A stretch of 37,352 bases of DNA. Source: Nitrococcus sp. (GTDB lineage Bacteria > Pseudomonadota > Gammaproteobacteria > Nitrococcales > Nitrococcaceae). Shown here one piece after another: positions 24,450-35,207 of the stretch. A model generated the notes under the pieces. That model made no database searches and was not told the DNA's origin. It saw nothing but the letters and a program-made list of their open reading frames with translations. Location: the NCBI GenBank assembly GCA_030452265.1, contig JAKDMQ010000007.1:1-37352 (forward strand), given 5' to 3'. Positions within the stretch are counted from its first letter, which is position 1; every line of letters starts with the position of its first letter. Both the position numbers and the translations under genes were made by a program.

Positions 24450-24854
24450 ATGAAGCACAAGTCGGTTCCCCAAGATCACGCCAGGGCCTTTATGGGCCAC
24501 AGCAAGGTGCTCTACGCCGAGGATGATGATGGCCGCTTCAGCCCCGCTCTCAGCAACGGTTGGGAAGCCGAGGAGATCGCGCTGGACCAGGCCATCGAGG
24601 AATTCCGGCGCCAGGCGGCCGAAGCGTTCGCGCGCGCTTGCGCGGGAACTGGCTCGCCGCTCGAGTACCACATGTACCGCGCGCGCATGGACTTGCAGCT
24701 CCTAGCCCACGGCACGGGCTACCCACGCTGGCGCGTGCGCCGCCACCTGCGCCGCGGCGCCTTTCTCAAACTGCCCGATCGCATCCGCCGGCGCTACGCC
24801 GAGGCGTTAGGCAAAACGCCGGCGCAACTGGACAGCCTGCCGGACGAATCTTGA
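24450..24854 (+). CDS. Small protein between darB and the btrH-like gene, HTH-like C-terminus
   Basis: A 134-residue protein with no firm family assignment. The first third is polar and acidic (VLYAEDDDGRFSPALSNGWE). The middle has 'SPLEYHMYRARMDLQLLAHGTG', and the C-terminal 55 residues (RARMDLQLLAHGTGYPRWRV onward, then 'RYAEALGKTPAQLDSLP') have the pattern of a Cro/CI-like helix-turn-helix. I recall similar short proteins beside darB in flexirubin-type loci, which suggests a conserved partner. It may be a regulator or a non-DNA-binding scaffold. It is tightly spaced (10 bp after darB, 4 bp before the next start), so it is certainly part of the operon. Confidence 0.6.
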   Translation: MKHKSVPQDHARAFMGHSKVLYAEDDDGRFSPALSNGWEAEEIALDQAIEEFRRQAAEAFARACAGTGSPLEYHMYRARMDLQLLAHGTGYPRWRVRRHLRRGAFLKLPDRIRRRYAEALGKTPAQLDSLPDES

Positions 24855-24858
24855 CCCC

Positions 24859-25860
24859 GTGGCCGACATCGAGATTCCCTACGATCACCGCCAGGGCGCA
24901 CACTGCGAGAGCGGCGCCATCGCCGCGCTGCTGCGCCACGCCGGACTGGACATCTCCGAGCCCATGGCCTTCGGCATCGCCGGTGCCCTGACTTTCGCCT
25001 ACCTGCCGTTCGTGAAGTTCGGCGGGTTGCCGCTGTTCGCGTATCGCATGCCGCCGGGGAGGTTGATCCGGGGCGTTTCCCGACGCTTGCGGATTCCGAT
25101 GCACGTGGCTACCTTCAAGCAGCCGGATGCGGGCATGCGCGCCCTGGACGACCATCTCGCCGCTGGACGCCTGGTGGGCATCCAGACCTCAGTCTACTGG
25201 CTGACCTACTTCCCGCCGGATATGCGCTTTCACTTCAACGCCCACAACCTGGTAGTTTACGGCAAGCGCGGAAGCAACTACCTGATCAGCGACCCCGTGA
25301 TCGACATCCGCGTGGAATGCGATGAGAAGGATCTACGCAAGGCGCGTTTTACCCGCGGCGTATTGGCGCCGCAAGGGCGGCTCTACTACCCGGTTGCAGT
25401 ACCCACACAACCAGACTGGCCAGGCGCCATCCGCAAGGCCATCCGCCTCACTGCCCGCATGATGCTGCACACCCCGCTGCCGCTCGTCGGCATACGTGGC
25501 ATCCGCAGCGTGGCCCGCAAGGTCCGCCGCCTCGACCCTGCCAATGAATGCCACAACAAGCTGCTGCTGGGCCACATCGTGCGTATGCAGGAGGAAATCG
25601 GTACCGGAGGCGCCGGCTTTCGTTTCCTGTATGCGGCGTTCCTTCAGGAAACCGCGGACATCCTAGGCAAACCAGCGCTGCTGGACATCGCCCACGAGCT
25701 GACCGAAGTGGGCGACGGATGGCGCCTGTTCGCCTTGCACGCCGCAAAGATGTGCAAGGGCCGCATGCCACTCGACTACGCTGCCCTCGCCGATGAGCTG
25801 GAGACTTGCGCCGCCGGCGAAAAACAGGTGTTCCGGCGACTGCGCGGCGCAGTAAAGTAG
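24859..25860 (+). CDS. BtrH N-terminal domain protein, candidate acyltransferase joining polyene and resorcinol
   Basis: A 333-residue protein with a BtrH_N domain: HCESGAIAALLRHAG at 15-29 supplies a candidate nucleophile Cys16, and 'EPMAFGIAGALTFAYLPF' follows as in family members. A DUF4872-like C-terminal region (about 180-330) completes the architecture. BtrH transfers an acyl group from a carrier protein to an amino sugar in butirosin synthesis. In a cluster with both aryl polyene and DarAB genes, the analogous reaction would move the polyenoyl group from ACP to a resorcinol hydroxyl, giving a flexirubin-type ester. The start is GTG at 24859, four bases after the preceding stop. It is the last gene of the pigment cluster. 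Confidence 0.8.
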   Translation: MADIEIPYDHRQGAHCESGAIAALLRHAGLDISEPMAFGIAGALTFAYLPFVKFGGLPLFAYRMPPGRLIRGVSRRLRIPMHVATFKQPDAGMRALDDHLAAGRLVGIQTSVYWLTYFPPDMRFHFNAHNLVVYGKRGSNYLISDPVIDIRVECDEKDLRKARFTRGVLAPQGRLYYPVAVPTQPDWPGAIRKAIRLTARMMLHTPLPLVGIRGIRSVARKVRRLDPANECHNKLLLGHIVRMQEEIGTGGAGFRFLYAAFLQETADILGKPALLDIAHELTEVGDGWRLFALHAAKMCKGRMPLDYAALADELETCAAGEKQVFRRLRGAVK

Positions 25861-25905
25861 CGGCAGGTTTCGTGGCCTAACGGCCACAAGCTACCTGTCT
25901 TGCCG
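25861..25905 (+). terminator. Nested hairpin directly after the btrH-like gene
   Basis: GTGGCC-TAAC-GGCCAC (25872-25887) is a strong stem, enclosed by AGGT/ACCT (25865-25868 with 25893-25896) and CGGCA/TGCCG (25861-25865 with 25901-25905). It lies immediately downstream of the last pigment gene. No T-run follows directly, but a TTTTT lies at 25929-25933, so termination or 3'-end protection is likely. Confidence 0.5.
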
Positions 25906-25955
25906 GCTTGGACGGGCCCGACTCGCCCTTTTTGGTGGATACGCACCGGTTGGAT

Positions 25956-25975
25956 CTGGCCTGAAACTAGGCCAG
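25956..25975. promoter_or_regulatory. Perfect inverted repeat upstream of zapD
   Basis: CTGGCCT-GAAACT-AGGCCAG is a perfect 7-bp inverted repeat 32 bp before the zapD start. It overlaps a weak promoter-like pair, TTGGAT (25950-25955) and CAGAAT (25973-25978), spaced 17 bp apart. It may be an operator for zapD or a second terminator hairpin for the pigment operon. Confidence 0.35.
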
Positions 25976-26007
25976 AATAGCAACCGAAATTTTGCTGCAT
26001 AGACAGA

Positions 26008-26796
26008 ATGGGGATCGTGTCACCGCCAACGCCGAGCATCGCCTATGAGCAGCCGCTCAACGAGCGTGTGCGCACCTTGTTGCGCCTCGAATTCCTATAC
26101 CGTCAGGGCCGCTTTGGCATCGCCGGTGAGTCGCAATGGCATTCGCGCTTGGCGCTGAGCACGTTCATCGAGGTCATGGATCTGCTCAGCCGGGGTGACC
26201 TGCGCTCCGAGCTGCAAAAGGAGTTGACGCGCTTGTCGAATACGTTGCGAGCACTTCAGGAAACCCCTGCCGTCGATCCGAGTCGGTTGCGTGCAATATT
26301 GTCCGAGTGCGAGCACCTGAGCGAGCGTCTGCGCGCCGGTCCCTACGCCATCGGCAGCAAGATGAAAGACAACGACTTCCTCAAGGCCGTGGCCCAACGC
26401 AGCAGCATCTCCGGTGGGACGTGCAGCTTCGATCTCCCCGTTTATCATCGATGGCTGCACCTACCTCCCGAGGATCGATGCGCGGATCTAGAGCGTTGGT
26501 TCGCGAGCTTTGACGCGGCGGCCGAGGCAACGGCACTGATTCTTCGGCTGCTGCGCGAGAGCGCCGATGCCACGCCGGAGGTTGCATCCAGCGGCACATT
26601 CCAGACGACCCTCGATCCCGCGACGCCCTACCAGATGCTGCGGGTCATACTAACTCAGGGTATCCAGTGCTACCCAGAGATCAGCGGCAATCGGCATTTC
26701 TGCAACATCCGCTTTCTGGAGCAGACGTCCTTGGAGGATCACCCGCGGCAAGTATCGGCGGACGTGGAGTTCCGACTCGAGCGATGCGTCGTGTAA
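26008..26796 (+). CDS. zapD: Cell division protein ZapD
   Basis: A 262-residue ZapD (YacF). The N-terminal [19 protein letters not shown] at about 13-31 is the family hallmark, followed by a helical region to about 110 and a beta-rich C-terminal domain that includes '[19 protein letters not shown]'. ZapD cross-links FtsZ protofilaments and helps organise the Z ring at mid-cell. yacG follows after 19 bp, as in many Gammaproteobacteria. Usually coaE and pilD precede zapD; here the pigment cluster takes that place. Length and motifs are normal. Confidence 0.94.
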   Translation: MGIVSPPTPSIAYEQPLNERVRTLLRLEFLYRQGRFGIAGESQWHSRLALSTFIEVMDLLSRGDLRSELQKELTRLSNTLRALQETPAVDPSRLRAILSECEHLSERLRAGPYAIGSKMKDNDFLKAVAQRSSISGGTCSFDLPVYHRWLHLPPEDRCADLERWFASFDAAAEATALILRLLRESADATPEVASSGTFQTTLDPATPYQMLRVILTQGIQCYPEISGNRHFCNIRFLEQTSLEDHPRQVSADVEFRLERCVV

Positions 26797-26815
26797 GGCC
26801 GGCAGGAGCGCTCGC

Positions 26816-27031
26816 GTGGCCGAGAAATCCGTGACCGTTCGCTGCCCCACCTGCGAGAGCACGCTTGAATGGTCGCAGCACTATCCTTATCGACCGTTTT
26901 GCTCCCGGCGCTGCAAGTTAATCGACCTCGGCGCCTGGCTCGACGGCAGCCACCATATCCCCGGCGCGCCATGGGATGACGAATCCCTTGATACCCCGGG
27001 TGATTCGAACGACGAGCCCGATCGCGTCTAA
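26816..27031 (+). CDS. yacG: DNA gyrase inhibitor YacG, zinc-binding
   Basis: A 71-residue protein with four zinc-ligand cysteines in the pattern CPTC...FCSRRC, followed by the '[16 protein letters not shown]' segment that defines YacG. The C-terminus is acidic and disordered, as usual. In E. coli YacG binds the GyrB C-terminal region and inhibits gyrase. The start is GTG at 26816, with a GGCAGGAG sequence about 7 bases upstream. It ends the zapD-yacG pair and faces the Nudix-ThiE gene. Confidence 0.93.
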   Translation: MAEKSVTVRCPTCESTLEWSQHYPYRPFCSRRCKLIDLGAWLDGSHHIPGAPWDDESLDTPGDSNDEPDRV

Positions 27032-27114
27032 TCCTAGACTGCTGTTGTCAGTCTGCCCTGTCGAGGCCAGCGAATCGTACCGAGGCGCGGGTCGGCGCGC
27101 TCTGGCGGGACCGT

Positions 27115-27134
27115 CGGCGGCAAGGATGCCGCCG
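27115..27134. terminator. GC-rich hairpin between convergent yacG and the Nudix-ThiE gene
   Basis: CGGCGGCA-AGGA-TGCCGCCG is a perfect 8-bp stem in the 211-bp gap between two convergent genes. No T-run follows on either strand, so a bidirectional pause or end-protection role is more likely than a classical intrinsic terminator. The rest of this gap shows no gene. Confidence 0.4.
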
Positions 27135-27242
27135 TCGAGCCTACAGGGAAGTATTTACGGCGTGTCCCGTCAGCGTGCGCCGGCCCGGGCTGGCAGCGCT
27201 TCTACAAACATCAGCAACTGCATTGCATAGCTCATGCGTTGC

Positions 27243-28202
27243 TCAGTCACGCCAAAAACCTCTGATTGCGGCCACGCCCTGGGCGCGAGCCCGCCACGCT
27301 CGCTCCAGATCCCCCGGTCCGAGTCCACCCAAGGCATACACCGGGATCGGCACATCGTTGATCCAATTTGTAAATTTCAGCCACCCCAGCGGCCTGCGCC
27401 CGACATGGCTCGAAGTGGCGCACACGGGCGAGAGCACCGCGAAGTCCACCCCCAGCGTCTCCGCGCGAGCCAGCTCGGCAGGGCTGTGGCAGGAGGCTGC
27501 GACCAGCCGGTCCCGGGGTAACGGCCGGCTGTCTAGCTCCGCGAGCTGCGTGGCGGCCAGATGCACGCCGTCGGCATCGACTGCTTGGGCGAGATCCCAA
27601 TCTCCGTTGATCAGCAGCTTGCCTCCAGCGGCGCGGACACGATCCATGGCGGCTTCGGCAAGTCGCCGCAAGGGCACCGCGGGAAGACATCGCACCCTTA
27701 GCTGAATCAGCCGCGCACCAGCCACCAGCGTCCGCTCCAGTGCGCTGAGGAAGGCATCGGGATCATCGATGTCCGGTGAAATCGCGTAGCAGTCCGGGAG
27801 CATGGCCGCGACCATGATCGGGCGGTTGGCGGGCGGGAAGCGATAGCTGGGAAGCTCCGCGGGCACGACCCAACGCAGCGGCTGCCCTTCCCGGCCGTGA
27901 GGCTCGCCGTCGAAGGCCGTAATCCGCCAGACGTCGAGCAGCACGGATTTCTCGGGATAGCGGAACGGGATGCGGATCAGCGGATGCGCCGCTGTCGGCC
28001 GGATGGCCAGCTCCTCCACCAGCTCGCGCGCGAGTGCGGCGCGGATATCCTCACCTGGCTCGACCTTGCCGCCCGGAAACTCCCAGCGGCTGCCCTGATG
28101 GACGTAATCGGGACGCCGCGTGATAAGAACACGGCCCGCCGGGTCGGTGATGACGCCGACCGCGACGTGGACGATGGCGGGATATGCGCTGCCTCGTGCC
28201 AT
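27243..28202 (-). CDS. Nudix hydrolase (MutT-like) fused to a ThiE/TenI-like domain
   Basis: A 319-residue two-domain protein. The N-terminal half is Nudix: the box reads GGKVEPGEDIRAALARELVEEL (Gx5Ex7REUxEEx type), preceded by 'RRPDYVHQGSRWEFP'. The C-terminal half (about 145-319) is a thiamine-phosphate-synthase-like barrel with 'DGVHLAATQL' and 'PVYALGGLGPGDLERA'. Such fusions next to argJ and secA are common in Gammaproteobacteria. The Nudix part probably cleans oxidised nucleotides (8-oxo-dGTP); the ThiE-like part has no proven role. ATG at 28202 is preferred; a GTG at 28205 directly before it is also possible. It is the last gene of the secA-argJ run. Confidence 0.9.
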   Translation of the reverse strand: MARGSAYPAIVHVAVGVITDPAGRVLITRRPDYVHQGSRWEFPGGKVEPGEDIRAALARELVEELAIRPTAAHPLIRIPFRYPEKSVLLDVWRITAFDGEPHGREGQPLRWVVPAELPSYRFPPANRPIMVAAMLPDCYAISPDIDDPDAFLSALERTLVAGARLIQLRVRCLPAVPLRRLAEAAMDRVRAAGGKLLINGDWDLAQAVDADGVHLAATQLAELDSRPLPRDRLVAASCHSPAELARAETLGVDFAVLSPVCATSSHVGRRPLGWLKFTNWINDVPIPVYALGGLGPGDLERAWRARAQGVAAIRGFWRD

Positions 28203-28223
28203 CACCCGTCACCCGCCACCCGT
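28203..28223. repeat. Three 7-bp units upstream of the Nudix-ThiE start
   Basis: CACCCGT, CACCCGC and CACCCGT follow each other directly before the start codon. On the coding strand this gives repeated GGGTG, so the ribosome-binding region is itself repetitive. Confidence 0.6.
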
Positions 28224-28226
28224 CAC

Positions 28227-29444
28227 TCAACTCCGATAATCCGCGTTGATTTTGATGTAGTCGTAAGACAGGTCGCAGGTCCAAACGCGGGTCGCGGCGT
28301 CACCCCGGCCTAAGGCTACCCGAATCCTAACCTCCTCTGCGCTCATGCGCGCCACGGCTTCACTCTCCTTATAGTGTTCGCCGCGGGCACCGTTTTCGGC
28401 GACACAAAGGTCATCCAGATAGATTCGGACACGATCGACGTTCATATCCGCGACGCCGGCACGCCCTACGGCCGCGAGGATGCGGCCCCAGTTGGGATCA
28501 CCGGCAAAGACAGCCGTCTTGACCAAGGGGGATTCGGCGATGGCAAATGCCACTCTATCCGCTTCCGCCGCGTCAGCCGCCTCGATCACGTCCACGCTCA
28601 CGAGCCGCGTAGCACCCTCCCCGTCACAAACGATGGCACGCGCCAACGATTGACAAACCTCCGTCAAGGCCGCGACGAAATCCCGGCCGCCGTCCCCAGC
28701 GGCATCGATCCGGACCCCGGAGCGACCCGTCGCCGCGAGCACACAGGCATCGTTCGTGGAGGTATCGCCGTCCACCGTGATGCGATGGAAGGAGGCATCG
28801 ACGGCGGCGCGCAGGGCTTGCGCCGCCCACTCCGGCTCCAGCACGGCATCGGTCGCAAGGAAAGCCAGCATGGTCGCCATATCAGGGCGTATCATGCCCG
28901 CTCCCTTAGCGATACCGGTCAGGGTCACCGGCCGGCCCGCTATGTTCAACACTCTCGAGGCCCCTTTGGGGCGGGTATCGGTGGTCATGATACCGCGCGC
29001 CGCGGCCTCCCAGGCATCATCCGCAAGCTCCGCGAAGGCGTGCGGCACCGCCTCGACGATCCGATTGACCGGCAAGGGCTCGCCGATCACTCCGGTAGAA
29101 AACACCAAGACCTCGCAGACGGCGCAATGGCCCTGCTCGGCGACCCGGCGGGCGCAGCTCAAAGCGGCGCGCAGGCCCTGTGAGCCGGTGCCGGCATTGG
29201 CACAACCCGTATTCACGAGCCAATAGCGAGCCTGCCGGCTTGCCGATAGGTGTTGCTCGGTAACGAGAACAGGCGCCGCGCGGAAGCGGTTGCGAGTCAG
29301 TACGGCAGTGCAGTGAGTGCCCTCGGCCAGCTCGAAGAGCACCAAATCGGGCCGATCCGGCTTGCGAATACCCGCTGCCACCGTGCCAAGGCGCACGCCT
29401 GGCACGGGCCTTAGCCGCTCCCGTGAACGCTCACCAACCGCCAT
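28227..29444 (-). CDS. argJ: Bifunctional glutamate N-acetyltransferase / amino-acid acetyltransferase ArgJ
   Basis: A 405-residue ArgJ. The autoprocessing site is present as KGAGMIRPDMATMLAF, with cleavage expected before the Thr of MAT to expose the nucleophile. 'FSTGVIGEPLP' and 'VDGDTSTNDACVL' are further family blocks, and the C-terminal 'DLSYDYIKINADYRS' is near-invariant. It catalyses transacetylation between N-acetylornithine and glutamate in arginine synthesis. secA lies 12 bp upstream and the Nudix-ThiE gene follows after 24 bp, so all three are probably co-transcribed. Confidence 0.96.
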   Translation of the reverse strand: MAVGERSRERLRPVPGVRLGTVAAGIRKPDRPDLVLFELAEGTHCTAVLTRNRFRAAPVLVTEQHLSASRQARYWLVNTGCANAGTGSQGLRAALSCARRVAEQGHCAVCEVLVFSTGVIGEPLPVNRIVEAVPHAFAELADDAWEAAARGIMTTDTRPKGASRVLNIAGRPVTLTGIAKGAGMIRPDMATMLAFLATDAVLEPEWAAQALRAAVDASFHRITVDGDTSTNDACVLAATGRSGVRIDAAGDGGRDFVAALTEVCQSLARAIVCDGEGATRLVSVDVIEAADAAEADRVAFAIAESPLVKTAVFAGDPNWGRILAAVGRAGVADMNVDRVRIYLDDLCVAENGARGEHYKESEAVARMSAEEVRIRVALGRGDAATRVWTCDLSYDYIKINADYRS

Positions 29445-29456
29445 CGCCCATCCGTC

Positions 29457-32165
<2,709 letters not shown>

Positions 32166-32340
32166 AGGGTACCCACCCGATTTAGGGCCTGTTGACGTTC
32201 ACCACGACGCCGCGACGGCGGCCATTTTCTCGCAAGCCAAGGCAGGCCCGCCCACGTCCTGGACAGGAAAACGATATACTATTGCGTATCCGCTGATTGG
32301 CACATTGTAACACTGGCTCAACTTGCGCTGCTGGTCCTGA
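32166..32340. promoter_or_regulatory. Divergent promoter region between secA and dciA
   Basis: A 175-bp region between divergent starts. TATACT at 32275-32280 on the plus strand is close to a -10 consensus for dciA, but no good -35 is found 16-18 bp upstream. For secA no convincing boxes are seen. Confidence 0.4.
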
Positions 32341-32805
32341 ATGACTGCCTTTGATGACAACAGGCGCCGTCGCGGGCGTCCACAGAATCTGCGCTGGTGG
32401 CTCGGCGCAGATCGCGGGGCCCTATCTCATATCGCCCGCCAGACCCGCATCAGCGCCCGCCACCAACGACAGCTTCAGGCTGCGTTGCCGCAAAGCCTGG
32501 CCGGGCATTGGCGACTGGCAATAATCGACGTCGAGCACTTATGCCTCGTCACCGAGAGTCCGCTTTGGGCTACGCAGCTACGTTACCGGCGCACGAGCTT
32601 GCTGCGTAGCGCCGAAGCTATTCTTGGGCAGCGCCCGCGGCAGTTTCAGATCCGCATCGAGCCCGCTCTCGGCACGCGCCGATTGAAACCGCCGGCGCGG
32701 CTGTCCACGGCCGCCGCGGCAACCTTGCGCGAAACGGCCGAATGCATGGACGCCGGCCCACTGCGCGACGCGCTGCTGCGACTCGCCTCCCGCAGCCGAG
32801 ACTAG
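32341..32805 (+). CDS. dciA: DciA-like (DUF721) helicase-loading protein
   Basis: A 154-residue basic protein. The DUF721 core lies at about 25-115, with 'LPQSLAGHWRLAIIDVEHLCLVTESPLWATQLRYRR' as the recognisable stretch (hydrophobic strand, then 'sp.wa.qLr'). DciA loads the replicative DnaB helicase in bacteria lacking DnaC. Its place between lpxC and secA matches many Gammaproteobacteria. It is a monocistronic plus-strand gene ending 12 bp from the convergent end of lpxC. Confidence 0.85.
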   Translation: MTAFDDNRRRRGRPQNLRWWLGADRGALSHIARQTRISARHQRQLQAALPQSLAGHWRLAIIDVEHLCLVTESPLWATQLRYRRTSLLRSAEAILGQRPRQFQIRIEPALGTRRLKPPARLSTAAAATLRETAECMDAGPLRDALLRLASRSRD

Positions 32806-32817
32806 GGCCTAATGACC

Positions 32818-33729
32818 TCAGACGACGGCTAACGGCTGTTCGAATGCGATTGGAGACTCGGCGCTATCCTCGAATGTTATCCGCTCCCAAGCGTCCTGTT
32901 CCGACAGCAGCTTACGCAGTAGCCTGTTGTTGAGCGCATGCCCGGACTTATAGCCCTGGAAGGCGCCGATGAGGCTGTGGCCGAGCAAGTAGAGATCACC
33001 GATGACATCCAAGATCTTATGCTTGACGAATTCATCGCCGTAACGCAACCCATCCTCATTGAGGATACGGTGATGGTCGACCACGATCGCGTTATTCAGG
33101 CTGCCACCGAGCGCGAGCTTGCTCTGTTGTAATTGCTCAACATCGCGCATAAAGCCGAAGGTGCGCGCCCGGCTAACTTCCTTGATGAACGACGTCGTGG
33201 AGAACACTAACTCGCCGTGCTGCGGCCTGGAATTGAACATCGGATGATCAAACTCCAATGTGAACGAAACCTTCAAGCCTTCGTAGGGTGCCAACGCCAC
33301 CCACTTATCGCCATCGCTCACACGCAGCGGTCGTTTGATCCGAATGAATGACTTACCTTCCGCCTGCTCTCGGATCCCCGCCGAGCGAATCAAAAATACG
33401 AATGGCCCGGCGCTGCCGTCCATAATCGGAACCTCGGGGGCACTCAAGTCGATATAGGCATTGTCTATGCCCAGACCCGCCATGGCGGAGAGCAAATGCT
33501 CTACCGTAGATACCCGCACACCGTCCTGGACGAGACAGGTCGAAAGCGAAGTATCACCCACATTGTCAGGGTGGGCGCGGATTTCCACCGACTCTTCCAA
33601 GTCAATCCGGCGAAATACGATCCCTGTGTTGGACGGTGCGGGGCGCATTGTCAAGCGCACCATCTTGCCGGTATGTAACCCAACCCCGGTTGCCCGAATA
33701 CAGTTTTTGAGCGTGCGTTGCGGTATCAT
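32818..33729 (-). CDS. lpxC: UDP-3-O-acyl-N-acetylglucosamine deacetylase LpxC
   Basis: A 303-residue LpxC. Zinc ligands are present in [10 protein letters not shown] (the first His) and [15 protein letters not shown] (His and Asp), and the catalytic His lies in SGHALNN. The N-terminal [20 protein letters not shown] is typical. It catalyses the committed step of lipid A synthesis, so the organism has a lipid A outer membrane, consistent with an outer-membrane pigment. An AAGGA ribosome-binding site lies 7 bases before the ATG. The 277-bp region between it and ftsZ holds a large hairpin and otherwise no gene. Confidence 0.97.
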   Translation of the reverse strand: MIPQRTLKNCIRATGVGLHTGKMVRLTMRPAPSNTGIVFRRIDLEESVEIRAHPDNVGDTSLSTCLVQDGVRVSTVEHLLSAMAGLGIDNAYIDLSAPEVPIMDGSAGPFVFLIRSAGIREQAEGKSFIRIKRPLRVSDGDKWVALAPYEGLKVSFTLEFDHPMFNSRPQHGELVFSTTSFIKEVSRARTFGFMRDVEQLQQSKLALGGSLNNAIVVDHHRILNEDGLRYGDEFVKHKILDVIGDLYLLGHSLIGAFQGYKSGHALNNRLLRKLLSEQDAWERITFEDSAESPIAFEQPLAVV

Positions 33730-33755
33730 CTTGCTTCCTTAGTAGTCCATGCTCC

Positions 33756-33802
33756 CGCCCTGCCGTGACGCTCATCGCCTGATGAGACGAGCAGGCAGGG
33801 CG
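33756..33802 (-). promoter_or_regulatory. Nested hairpin in the ftsZ-lpxC intergenic leader
   Basis: CGCCCTGCC (33756-33764) pairs with GGCAGGGCG (33794-33802), and inside it CTCATC-GCCT-GATGAG (33771-33786) forms a second stem. The structure lies 27 bp before the lpxC start codon in the leader of its mRNA. It has no T-run, so a leader RNA element or processing site is more likely than a terminator. Confidence 0.5.
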
Positions 33803-34006
33803 AGTCCTGTCCCTGATAAACATTCTCGAATCAACGAACACCCGCGATAGCGGCAAGGCATCCACCGAGCGCCGGACCGCACATCCAACGCGGCGCATCG
33901 AGATCCGGGATTGCAACGACCCGCCCCCGCCGACTCGGCGCTGTGGTGCGGGGTACGGGCCATTGCTCCCGTAAGGCCGAGCGCTTAGCAATGATAGCAT
34001 CGAAAG

Positions 34007-35149
34007 TCAGTCCGCTTGCCGGCGCAAAAACGCCGGGATATCCAAGTAGTCTAGATCACCTTCAGCCCGCACGGGATAGCGATCGTTGACCGCTTGCTTA
34101 CGGATGACCGTCGGTCGGTCGAGCTTACTGTAATCGATGTCGCCGCTCGCCGTGCGGGCAACGGGACGCACACGCGGCTCGAACGCTTCCACCGGATTGC
34201 CAAGCCCGGTAGCCACCACCGTGACCCTGAGCTCGTCCTCGAGCTCGGGATCGATAACGGTGCCCACCACCACGGTGGCATCCTCCGCGGCGAGCTCCTT
34301 GACTGCATTGCCGACCTCATCAAACTCACCTATGGAGAGCTCCAGCCCAGCCGTGACGTTGACCAGGATACCCCGGGCGCCGGAGATATTGGCATCCTCC
34401 AGCAACGGGCAGGCGATAGCCCGCTCGGCGGCCTCTCGCGCCCGTCCTTGCCCGCACGCCGCGCCCGAGCCCATGACGGCCATTCCCATTTCCGACATAA
34501 CGGTGCGCACATCGGCAAAGTCGACATTGATCACGCCGGGGCGCGTAATGAGCTCGGCAATGCCCTTGACCGCACCGAGCAGCACATCATTGGCGGCCTT
34601 AAAGGCATTGAGCAGCGTCAGCTCCTTACCGAGCACGCTAAGCAACTTTTCATTGGGGATAGTGATCAACGAGTCAACATGACGGCTGAGCTCCTTGATA
34701 CCCTCTGAAGCCACCTGCATGCGCTTGCCCGCTTCGAAGCTGAAGGGCTTGGTAACCACGGCCACTGTCAGGATGCCCAAGCTCTTGGCGATCTCAGCGA
34801 CCACCGGTGCGGCCCCGGTGCCCGTTCCGCCGCCCATCCCGGCGGTGATGAATACCATATCGGCACCTTCGAGGACCTCGGTGATGCGATCGCGGTCCTC
34901 CACCGCGGCCTCGCGACCAACGACCGGGTTCGCTCCCGCCCCAAGTCCCTTGGTGATGCTGGAACCGAGCTGCAGAGCCGTCTTGGCCGAGGTGTTCTGC
35001 AGCGCCTGCGCATCGGTATTGGCATAGATGAAATCGACGCCCTCGACGTCGGCCGCCGCCATGTGCTGCACGGCGTTTCCACCACCGCCCCCGACGCCGA
35101 TAACCTTAATGACAGCACTTTGGCTGTAGGAGTCCATCAGCTCAAACAT
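34007..35149 (-). CDS. ftsZ: Cell division protein FtsZ
   Basis: A 380-residue tubulin-like GTPase. The N-terminus has 'IKVIGVGGGGGNAV', the tubulin signature is GGGTGTGAAPVVAE (about 106-119), and the T7 loop 'NVDFADVRTVM' is present. The C-terminal conserved tail DYLDIPAFLRRQAD is the peptide bound by FtsA, ZipA and, in some species, ZapD. It polymerises into the Z ring. It follows ftsA with a 58-bp spacer, as in the classical dcw cluster. Confidence 0.98.
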   Translation of the reverse strand: MFELMDSYSQSAVIKVIGVGGGGGNAVQHMAAADVEGVDFIYANTDAQALQNTSAKTALQLGSSITKGLGAGANPVVGREAAVEDRDRITEVLEGADMVFITAGMGGGTGTGAAPVVAEIAKSLGILTVAVVTKPFSFEAGKRMQVASEGIKELSRHVDSLITIPNEKLLSVLGKELTLLNAFKAANDVLLGAVKGIAELITRPGVINVDFADVRTVMSEMGMAVMGSGAACGQGRAREAAERAIACPLLEDANISGARGILVNVTAGLELSIGEFDEVGNAVKELAAEDATVVVGTVIDPELEDELRVTVVATGLGNPVEAFEPRVRPVARTASGDIDYSKLDRPTVIRKQAVNDRYPVRAEGDLDYLDIPAFLRRQAD

Positions 35150-35207
35150 GATCGCGCCTCCAATTACTATCCATTTTTCTAACTGCCTACCACCAACTGC
35201 TCCGCAA

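Noticed and set aside
32183-32210. GTTGACGTTCACC near secA, first suspected as an IS end or -35 box
   Set aside because: No inverted partner, target duplication or transposase nearby, and no -10 box at a suitable distance.
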